A stretch of DNA of 38,840 bases from assembly GCA_023259065.1 (NCBI GenBank), contig JAHFQY010000004.1:55163-94002 (forward strand). Direction: 5' to 3'. Below the pieces are notes generated by a model. It was not told the origin of the DNA. It worked only from the letters and a program-made list of their open reading frames with translations, and made no database searches. Source of the stretch: Nitrosomonadales bacterium. GTDB lineage: Bacteria > Pseudomonadota > Gammaproteobacteria > Burkholderiales > Gallionellaceae. A program made the position numbers and the translations under genes. Below are positions 28,803 through 36,258 of this stretch, in pieces (the first letter of the stretch is position 1; every line of letters starts with the position of its first letter).

Positions 28803-29663
28803 TCACACTGCCTGCTCAACACGCTTGATGATCTTGCTCACCGTGGAAAAATGAATACGCGCCGCGTTGGCAATGTCCGCCATGGAGTAGGCATGTTCCT
28901 GATATGCCTGCCTGATCGCTTCATTGCGCAAAGTCTTGTCCGCCCTTGTTTTGGCCGGAAACAGGGAAGCAACGCTCGGCCGCTTCAACAGACTGGGCGC
29001 CCGTGGCAGTTTGTTCAGGCTGGTCTCGCCGCTAAGCAGTGCTTTCATCTTCTTGCTGAATGCCGCACTACCGAGCAGCACCTGCGCCTTCACCTGTTGC
29101 AGGGGAGAGGCCATGTTTTCACCGGCGCTGACAAATTCGGCATATTTGCGCTGTGCCACTTTGCTGCTGCGCCCAAACTGACCCAGCACCCAGGAAGTAT
29201 CCAGCCAGGATGGCGCAGCAACCACGCCTGCCGTGGCGCGGTAGCTGCTCCACGGATAGCGCGCCAGGTTTCTTGCCGCCTTGGCGCGCAACGGGCTCAC
29301 CACCACGTCGCGGCACAGGTCCAGCAAATAGCGCTCACGCTCGACCACGACAGCCTTGTAGCGTCCCTGGAATAGATTACCGCCACTGTTGTGGCGGCGG
29401 TTAAAGCGCTGGGTATACACGCCATTGAGCTGGCGCATGCCGCGGGCAAGATTGCCCCCGGGGGTTTCGATCAGCAGATGGTAGTGATTGTGCAGCAGGC
29501 AATAGGCATGGCAAATCCAGCCAAAACGGGCAACCACCTCGCCCAGTACCGCCAGAAACTGTGCGCGATCTTCGTCGTCGAGAAATACAGGCATCTCTTC
29601 CATGCCACGCGTAGTGATATGGTAGGTTGCGCCAGCGAATTCGAGTCGTATCGGTCTAGCCAT
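28803..29663 (-). CDS. Y1/RAYT-family transposase-like protein with altered catalytic Tyr
   Basis: The 286-residue protein opens MARPIRLEFAGATYHITTRG, typical of the REP-associated tyrosine transposase group. The HUH metal motif is intact in LLHNHYHLLIE (His 60 and 62), followed by NLFQGRYKAVVVERERYLLD. The position of the catalytic Tyr, normally RYVVLNPVRA in this group, reads CRDVVVSPLRA, with Asp 119 for Tyr and Ser for Asn. Each differs from the usual codon type by one base (GAC for TAC, AGC for AAC). The C-terminus has a helix-turn-helix-like end (SMADIANAARIHFSTVSKII). There is no frameshift, so the protein is either recently inactivated or kept for DNA binding. The adjacent 236-bp palindromic element may be its target. 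Confidence 0.85.
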   Translation of the reverse strand: MARPIRLEFAGATYHITTRGMEEMPVFLDDEDRAQFLAVLGEVVARFGWICHAYCLLHNHYHLLIETPGGNLARGMRQLNGVYTQRFNRRHNSGGNLFQGRYKAVVVERERYLLDLCRDVVVSPLRAKAARNLARYPWSSYRATAGVVAAPSWLDTSWVLGQFGRSSKVAQRKYAEFVSAGENMASPLQQVKAQVLLGSAAFSKKMKALLSGETSLNKLPRAPSLLKRPSVASLFPAKTRADKTLRNEAIRQAYQEHAYSMADIANAARIHFSTVSKIIKRVEQAV

Positions 29664-29815
29664 TTGGAAACCTTAGGCTTACCGCATCGACATGTCAACC
29701 CGTGTTCATGCCGCTTACCCAAGCCATGAAAATGGTTTTTACATAGCATTGCAGTTGCCCGGCCAGAAGCGTAGATTATTAGGTTCAAGCGCAACAATCA
29801 GATTGGAGGCATGTC

Positions 29816-30016
29816 ATGACTACGCCCACCCATCCAGACATCCAGCCGCAAAAAATCGCCTGCAGCGTATGCCTCAAGGAAATTCCGTTAAATCTGGCAG
29901 ACACGCCGGTAGGTGCTGACTATGTCGGCCACTACTGCGGAATTGAATGCTACGAAGAGTTCGCCGCCCGGCAAAAAGTCGAGGCCGCAGCACAGCCCGG
30001 CGGGAATCAGAAATAA
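29816..30016 (+). CDS. small zinc-binding DUF3330-like protein
   Basis: The 66-residue protein has CSVCLKEIP and, about 27 residues later, HYCGIECYEEF, giving a CxxC...CxxxC pair that could bind zinc. This matches what I remember of DUF3330, a short family also found near mercury-resistance transposons. The ATG at 29816 has GGAGG six bases upstream. The last ten bases overlap the end of the convergent glycosyltransferase-like gene. The function is unknown. Confidence 0.75.
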   Translation: MTTPTHPDIQPQKIACSVCLKEIPLNLADTPVGADYVGHYCGIECYEEFAARQKVEAAAQPGGNQK

Positions 30017-31077
30017 TTCTCCAGCAGGATGCGTGCCGCCTCGCTTGCACCCGTGGCTTGCGGCCCGGGCGGCTTGGGCTGCGCCCACAGGTTTTGCAGC
30101 AGCACACTCAAATCCCCGTCCAGCAATGCCCCGCGCTCCACTTCCAGGCACACCCCGTTGTGGCTTAGCCAGCGCACCAGGTAGGCTTCCTCAGGCCAGT
30201 CGCGCCGCGTCACGTAAATGACCGGCACGCCGGCACAGGCAGCCTCGGCAAAAGTGCCATACCCCGGTTTGGTCAGCACGGCATCGCTCGATGCCAGCAC
30301 GTCGCTGAACGACAAACCCAGTGTCTCGAACGCCGTCACGTCATCGCGCTGAATTCCCCAGGCTTGTGGAGCCAGCCAGTGCACCCCGGGCAAGTGTGAC
30401 CAGCGCTCCATGGGCAAACGGAACTCCATGCCGCCCATCGCCACCAGCACTATTTTTTCTCCATCATGCAGGGAGCATTTCTCCGCCATGCGTGCACGCT
30501 GTGGCCGTCCCAATTGCGAAATAGGGCCTATGCCGCGCGCCCTGGTGAAGTCGGGCATGGGCATAGTGGGCTGCACCTGGAGAAAACATTCGGCACTGTT
30601 GTACGCCTCCAGCATCTGCGCATGAATAATGCGGCTGGGCTCATCCTGCACGCAGTAATGCCGGTAAATATCCGCCCAGTTCAAACAGCACATGCCTGCT
30701 GCACGCACCCCCGCCTGTTGCGCCGCAGCCAGCGACAGATAGGGCACGTTGGCGAGCAAGACATCCGGCTTGAGCCGTGCCATGGCTTCTGCCTCCAGCC
30801 CGACCTTGTATTTCCAGTCGGCATGAAACAAACGGTATGCCTCAGCGCTCTCCCGCACCTGCACATCCACCGCATTGGCCATGCGCATGCCAAAATCAAA
30901 CGCCAGCGGATGATGCTGGAATTCGCCATTGATTCTTTGCTGCAACAGGGAAAGTGGCGCGGCGCTGCGCACCGTGACGCGCAGGCCGGGCAATTGCCGT
31001 TTCAGCTCATTTATCACTGGCGCGGTCTGGGCAACATGGCCGTAGCCGTGGGCAGAAATATCAACTAGAAGATGCAT
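30007..31077 (-). CDS. GT-B glycosyltransferase-like protein
   Basis: The 356-residue protein looks like a two-domain GT-B fold related to MurG/GT28. The N-terminus MHLLVDISAHGYGHVAQTAP resembles a glycine-rich acceptor loop, and near residue 268 the stretch KPGYGTFAEAACAGVPVIYV is the nucleotide-sugar-binding motif of the C-terminal domain. There is no signal peptide or membrane segment, so it is probably cytoplasmic or membrane-associated. The sugar donor and acceptor are unknown. Some proteins of this type are described as predicted glycosyltransferases of secondary metabolism or sugar recycling. It is divergent from norC across a 219-base promoter region, and its 3' end overlaps the DUF3330 gene. 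Confidence 0.7.
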   Translation of the reverse strand: MHLLVDISAHGYGHVAQTAPVINELKRQLPGLRVTVRSAAPLSLLQQRINGEFQHHPLAFDFGMRMANAVDVQVRESAEAYRLFHADWKYKVGLEAEAMARLKPDVLLANVPYLSLAAAQQAGVRAAGMCCLNWADIYRHYCVQDEPSRIIHAQMLEAYNSAECFLQVQPTMPMPDFTRARGIGPISQLGRPQRARMAEKCSLHDGEKIVLVAMGGMEFRLPMERWSHLPGVHWLAPQAWGIQRDDVTAFETLGLSFSDVLASSDAVLTKPGYGTFAEAACAGVPVIYVTRRDWPEEAYLVRWLSHNGVCLEVERGALLDGDLSVLLQNLWAQPKPPGPQATGASEAARILLENYF

Positions 31078-31129
31078 CGCAATAAAACATTGATCACTAA
31101 TATTCCTTAGTTCATTTGCCCCTTAAAAA

Positions 31130-31146
31130 GATATATTTAATATATC
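31130..31146. promoter_or_regulatory. 17-bp perfect palindrome upstream of the FNR box of norC
   Basis: GATATATTTAATATATC is an exact palindrome around a central T, four bases upstream of the FNR-type site. It resembles the GATGYATTT half-site of NsrR operators, but the spacing is two bases short of the known 9-1-9 form. It could bind a NO-responsive repressor, or be only AT-rich promoter DNA. Confidence 0.4.
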
Positions 31147-31150
31147 AATA

Positions 31151-31192
31151 TTGATCTATATCAAATATATTTGTATTGGGCTAGGCTAATGT
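31151..31192 (+). promoter_or_regulatory. FNR/DNR-dependent promoter of norCB
   Basis: TTGATCTATATCAA at 31151-31164 matches the FNR consensus TTGATNNNNATCAA at every fixed position. A class II activator centred at -41.5 would place the start at about 31199 and the -10 hexamer at 31187-31192, where TAATGT stands. The leader to the norC ATG would be about 98 bases. The gene is thus probably switched on at low oxygen by FNR, or by NO through a DNR/NnrR-type regulator, which use similar sites. Confidence 0.8.
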
Positions 31193-31296
31193 TTCCCTGC
31201 CGTATTCGCAGCAAATTATTTCACTGCCAATGCGCATGGATGTAGGCAGCTTACTAACTTTTGATCCAATAACCAACAAGCTATTCAGGAGGTAAT

Positions 31297-31737
31297 ATGA
31301 GTGAAACATTTACCAAGGCGATGGCGCGAAACATATTTTACGGGGGGGCGGTATTTTTCTTCCTGTTGTTTCTCGGACTCACCTTTGACAGCATGAAAGC
31401 CTTGCCCAAACGCGATCATCGAGAAAACATCACGGAGTCTGTCACGCGCGGCAAACTCATCTGGGAAACTCGCAACTGCGTCGGTTGCCACACCATTCTG
31501 GGCGAGGGAGCTTATTTCGCACCTGAACTTGGCAACGTCTACAAGCGTCGCGGGGGCGACAACGGTGGCGCTGAATTCATCAAGGCCTGGATACAAAGCC
31601 AGCCCACCGGTGTTCCAGGGCGTCGTCAAATGCCGCAATTTCATCTGAACGACCAGCAACTGGAAGACATGGTTCAATTCCTGAAGTGGACGTCTGAAGT
31701 CAACACCGGCACTTGGCCACCCAATATTGAAGGCTAA
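31297..31737 (+). CDS. norC: nitric oxide reductase subunit C (cytochrome c)
   Basis: NorC carries electrons from periplasmic donors to NorB. The 146-residue protein has one N-terminal membrane anchor (IFYGGAVFFFLLFLGLTF, about residues 13-30) and a periplasmic heme c domain with CVGCH at 61-65, the typical GAYFAPELGNVYKRRG after it, and a likely axial Met in GRRQMPQF (Met 112). AGGAGG lies four bases before the ATG. It leads a cluster whose genes all point the same way and is followed by norB after 44 bases. Confidence 0.97.
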   Translation: MSETFTKAMARNIFYGGAVFFFLLFLGLTFDSMKALPKRDHRENITESVTRGKLIWETRNCVGCHTILGEGAYFAPELGNVYKRRGGDNGGAEFIKAWIQSQPTGVPGRRQMPQFHLNDQQLEDMVQFLKWTSEVNTGTWPPNIEG

Positions 31738-31754
31738 TCCAGCGGACAACCTGA

Positions 31755-33158
<1,404 letters not shown>

Positions 33159-33170
33159 ACCTGAACTAAA

Positions 33171-33196
33171 GGGGACGTTCGCGTCCCCTTTTTTTT
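33171..33196 (+). terminator. strong rho-independent terminator after norB
   Basis: GGGGACG and CGTCCCC form a perfect seven-base stem with a TTCG loop, followed directly by eight T residues. It lies 12 bases after the norB stop and 22 bases before the ATG of norE, so it separates norCB from the accessory genes, or allows only partial read-through. Confidence 0.93.
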
Positions 33197-33218
33197 GTCT
33201 CTATAGTTGACTATTTTA

Positions 33219-33803
33219 ATGGACAATACACGGGCTCATCCGCAGATTCTGGCCACGCCTCCCGGCGATCTGGCGATCTGGTTTTTCATTTATGCCGAGC
33301 TACTCGCTTTTGGCGTCTTCTTCGTCGCCTACGCTTTTGCGCGGGCGCACAATGTGGAGCTGTTCAACGAATCGCAACAGCACCTCAACCGTGCATCGGG
33401 TGCCATCAACACCCTGGTGCTGATTACCAGCAGTTACTTCGTGGTGCGCGGCGTTGCCGCCATCCAGCGCGGCTACTCGACACTTTGCGCGCGCTGGCTT
33501 GCCGCTGCCATCGGTTTAGGCGGCGTCTTTCTCGCCATCAAGCTGCATGAATTCGACGCCGTTTTTTCCGCCGGCATCTCGCTCAGCACCAATACTTTCT
33601 ACATGTTCTACCTGTCGCTCACCCTGTTCCACTTCATGCACGTGATCCTGGGCATGGTGATCCTGTTCGCGGTGATGCTGAAAGCACAGCGTGGCGGTTA
33701 CAGCGCAGAGGAGCATCGCGGCGTCGAAACCGGCGCCTCCTACTGGCATATGGTGGATCTGCTGTGGATCATCCTGTTCCCGCTGGTTTACGTCATCCAT
33801 TAG
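33219..33803 (+). CDS. norE: NorE, cytochrome c oxidase subunit III-like protein
   Basis: The protein of 194 residues is a short member of the cytochrome oxidase subunit III family, with about five membrane segments. It opens with PGDLAIWFFIYAELLAFGVFF and has KLHEFDAVFSAGISLSTNTF, LTLFHFMHVILGMVIL and the terminal GASYWHMVDLLWIILFPLVY, the NorE/CoxO pattern. NorE is not catalytic but improves NO reductase activity in some denitrifiers. The ATG at 33219 is preferred; a TTG at 33207 in the same frame is possible. Neither has a good Shine-Dalgarno. It directly follows a strong terminator and is followed by the norF remnant after ten bases. Confidence 0.9.
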   Translation: MDNTRAHPQILATPPGDLAIWFFIYAELLAFGVFFVAYAFARAHNVELFNESQQHLNRASGAINTLVLITSSYFVVRGVAAIQRGYSTLCARWLAAAIGLGGVFLAIKLHEFDAVFSAGISLSTNTFYMFYLSLTLFHFMHVILGMVILFAVMLKAQRGGYSAEEHRGVETGASYWHMVDLLWIILFPLVYVIH

Positions 33804-33813
33804 GCGAACTCAC

Positions 33814-34089
33814 ATGAACTCCACCCCCGGCATGTTCCGTCCCTGCACCAGCATCTGACTGCTCCTGCTGTTGCTCACCGGAATCACCTTCGCCGTCTGC
33901 GAAAGCGGGCTGGGCGGCGCGGGCATCATGCTGCTCGTGCTGGGCACGGCAGTGGTCAAGGTGCAGATGGTTGCCAACTATTTCATGGGGCTGCGCCACA
34001 CCCGCTGGCTGTGGCGCAGCATTGTGCTGGTATGGCTGTTGCTGGTGGCGGTGTTGATCGCTATCGCATATTTGCAAAGTATCAGGTAA
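33814..34089 (+). pseudogene. norF: norF interrupted by an in-frame TGA
   Basis: From the ATG at 33814 the frame codes MNSTPGMFRPCTSI, then TGA (33856-33858), then continues LLLLLLTGITFAVCESGLGG and on to a stop at 34087-34089. The continuation has the NorF pattern: VVKVQMVANYFMGLRHTRWLWR, two or three membrane segments, in the usual place after norE. TGG (Trp) at the TGA codon would restore a 91-residue NorF, so this is a one-base nonsense change. The only restart near it is a TTG at 33871 without a Shine-Dalgarno. A sequencing error or TGA read-through are alternatives. Confidence 0.8.
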
Positions 34090-34132
34090 AAAGAAAAAAC
34101 TGTTTATCAATTATCGAGACTGGTCCTGACTT

Positions 34133-34915
34133 ATGAGCGAGCTGCCTTTTTACAAACCCCACGGCAATGAAATCGAATTGTTCGAGCACGCCTATCGCAA
34201 CCGCCTGCCCCTGCTGATCAAGGGCCCGACCGGCTGCGGCAAGACGCGTGTCGTATCGCACATGGCGTCGCGCCTGGGGCTGCCGCTCTACACCGTGGCA
34301 TGCCATGACGACCTCACCGCGGCCGACCTGGTGGGGCGCCACCTTATCGGCGACGGGGTGACCTACTGGAATGACGGCCCGCTCACGCGCTCGGTGCGCG
34401 AAGGTGGCATCTGCTATCTGGACGAGGTGGTGGAAGCGCGCAAGGACACCACCGTCGTGCTGCATCCGCTGTCTGATGACCGCCGCATCCTGCCCATAGA
34501 GCGCACCGGCGAGATTCTGCAAGCGCCGCCCGAGTTCATGCTGATCGTGTCCTACAACCCGGGCTACCAGAATTTCCTCAAGGGCATGAAGCCCAGCACG
34601 CGCCAGCGCTTTGTCAGCCTGCGCTTCGACTTCCCCGAAGCCGAACTGGAACAGCAAATCATCATCGGTGAAACCGGTATCGATGACATGTTGTCCAAGA
34701 AGTTAGTTAATCTCGCCAACAGCCTGCGCGCACTCAAAGAGCACGATCTGGAAGAGGCTGCCAGTACCCGCCTGCTGGTGTATACCGCCACCCTGATCGG
34801 CAGCGGCTTTGACCCCGTGGAGGCGTGCCGCGCCGCGCTGGTGGAGCCACTCACCGACGACGAGGAAACCGCGGAGGCATTGATGGAGATCGTGTATGCC
34901 AGCTTCGGCAGATAA
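34133..34915 (+). CDS. norQ: NorQ, MoxR-type AAA+ ATPase for NO reductase activation
   Basis: NorQ works with NorD to insert the non-heme iron or otherwise activate NorCB. The 260-residue protein has Walker A GPTGCGKT at about 31-38, the CHDDLTAADLVGRHLIGDGV loop typical of the CbbQ/NirQ/NorQ group, Walker B GGICYLDEVVEARKD, a sensor region VSYNPGYQNFLKGMKPSTRQ and a CbbQ C-terminal domain. Length is normal. Its last 20 bases overlap the next gene, so translation is probably coupled. Confidence 0.95.
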   Translation: MSELPFYKPHGNEIELFEHAYRNRLPLLIKGPTGCGKTRVVSHMASRLGLPLYTVACHDDLTAADLVGRHLIGDGVTYWNDGPLTRSVREGGICYLDEVVEARKDTTVVLHPLSDDRRILPIERTGEILQAPPEFMLIVSYNPGYQNFLKGMKPSTRQRFVSLRFDFPEAELEQQIIIGETGIDDMLSKKLVNLANSLRALKEHDLEEAASTRLLVYTATLIGSGFDPVEACRAALVEPLTDDEETAEALMEIVYASFGR

Positions 34916-35294
34916 CAACGAAACACCCGGGCAGAACCTTGCAGTGATGGCTGAAGCGCTTTACCTCGCCAACCTGCTGGTGGCCCCCGGCTTGAGTTTC
35001 ATTATCCTGCTGCGACTCTATTTCAGGCATCGCGCCACGGCGCCGGCGTTGGCCATATGCCACCTGAAGCAGACCGTTTCCGCCAGCATCTGGGCGGGCA
35101 TCCTGCTGTTGATCGCCAATCTCGCCATCTTTTCGCTCGGCGGCTACACCTCGCCCTATACCTGGGCTGTAGTGATCGTCTATTTCACCACCTGCCATTC
35201 CACCCTGGTCCTGCTGGGCATGCTCGGCCTGGCGCGCGCGATGGCCGGCAAGGATTTCATTTACCCGCTGATAGGCCGCCGCTGCGATGGATAA
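34896..35294 (+). CDS. small membrane protein of the nor cluster, function unknown
   Basis: The 132-residue protein has about four hydrophobic segments: LYLANLLVAPGLSFIILLRL, SIWAGILLLIANLAIFSL, YTWAVVIVYFTTCHSTLVLL and LGMLGLARAMAG. The pattern P-G at the first segment and HLKQTVSASIW before the second recalls Tic20/DUF4870-type proteins, but this is weak and I would not name the family. It starts inside norQ (20-base overlap, with GGAG upstream) and ends inside the next gene (8-base overlap), so it is tightly bound to the nor operon. A role in assembly of NO reductase or as partner of the polyferredoxin is inferred from position only. Confidence 0.75.
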   Translation: MPASADNNETPGQNLAVMAEALYLANLLVAPGLSFIILLRLYFRHRATAPALAICHLKQTVSASIWAGILLLIANLAIFSLGGYTSPYTWAVVIVYFTTCHSTLVLLGMLGLARAMAGKDFIYPLIGRRCDG

Positions 35295-36258
35295 CCCCAC
35301 CCAACGCTATCGCCTGATGACCCAGGCCGGATTTTTCATCCTGTTCCTGCTGGCGCCGGTATTCGACCTGTTTCGCCTGGACCTCAATCTCAAGCATTTC
35401 TTTTTCCTCGGCATGCACTGGACACTGGGCCTGGATGATTTTGTCGCCGGCCGCATCGACGCCACCGAAGCCGCGCTGCGCGTCGTGCTGCGCGGCGGCC
35501 TGCCCATACTCGGCACCATCGCCTTCGGCATCTGGGTTGCGTGGAAATACGGGCGCCTCTACTGCGGCTGGCTATGTCCGCATTTTTCCGTGGTGGAAAC
35601 CATCAACCAGCTGATGCGCCGCGCCATCGGCAAGCAGAGCCTGTGGGATCGCCATCTGCTGCCGCAAAAAAATGCCGATGGCAGCATCACCCGCGCCAAT
35701 CCGCTGTACTGGCTGGTATTGCTGCCGCTGGTAATCGCCTTCGCCTTTCTGTGGGCCATCGGCCTGCTCACTTACCTGCTTCCCCCCGCGGAAATCTACG
35801 GCAATTTGTGGCACGGCACGCTGACGCGCAACCAGAGCGTTTTCCTGATGGCGGGCACCACTGCCTTCTTTGTCGAGTTCATGTTCGCGCGCCACCTGTT
35901 CTGCCGCTACGCCTGCGCTGTCGGGCTGTTCCAGTCACTGGCCTGGATGGGCAACCGCAAGGCCATGGTGATCGGCTTTGACCGCAGCATGGTGGAAGAA
36001 TGTGCGGATTGCAATGCGGCCTGCGACAACGTGTGCCCGATGCGCATCAAGCCGCGCACCATCAAGCGCATGATGTTCACCTGCACCCAGTGCGGCCAGT
36101 GCGCCGACGCCTGCGGCAAGGTGCAGGCAGACAACCCGGACGGCGCCCTGCTGCAATGGGTGCAGGGCGACTGTGCGCTGGACAAATCGGTGCGCGACTT
36201 CGGCCAGCATATAGATCTGCCCGCGCATTGCTACGACAGCAACAAGAAGAAAAAATAA
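35287..36258 (+). CDS. membrane polyferredoxin, CcoG/NapH/NosR-like
   Basis: The 323-residue protein has about five membrane segments and two pairs of Cys motifs. Membrane-side motifs are YCGWLCPH near residue 92 and FCRYACAVG near 204, as in CcoG, NapH and the C-terminal part of NosR. The soluble 4Fe-4S motifs are CADCNAACDNVCPM (about 239-252, Cx2Cx3Cx3C, one residue longer than the usual first spacing) and CTQCGQCADACGK (about 265-277). The Ig-like C-terminal domain of CcoG is absent. By analogy with CcoG, a cupric reductase in cbb3 oxidase assembly, it may deliver electrons for metal reduction or for NorCB maturation. It overlaps the previous gene and abuts norD. Confidence 0.85.
   Translation: MDNPTQRYRLMTQAGFFILFLLAPVFDLFRLDLNLKHFFFLGMHWTLGLDDFVAGRIDATEAALRVVLRGGLPILGTIAFGIWVAWKYGRLYCGWLCPHFSVVETINQLMRRAIGKQSLWDRHLLPQKNADGSITRANPLYWLVLLPLVIAFAFLWAIGLLTYLLPPAEIYGNLWHGTLTRNQSVFLMAGTTAFFVEFMFARHLFCRYACAVGLFQSLAWMGNRKAMVIGFDRSMVEECADCNAACDNVCPMRIKPRTIKRMMFTCTQCGQCADACGKVQADNPDGALLQWVQGDCALDKSVRDFGQHIDLPAHCYDSNKKKK

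Noticed and set aside
28582-28822. Short open frames on both strands after the GGDEF gene
   Set aside because: They lie in the palindromic element and mirror one another because of its symmetry; no start signals.
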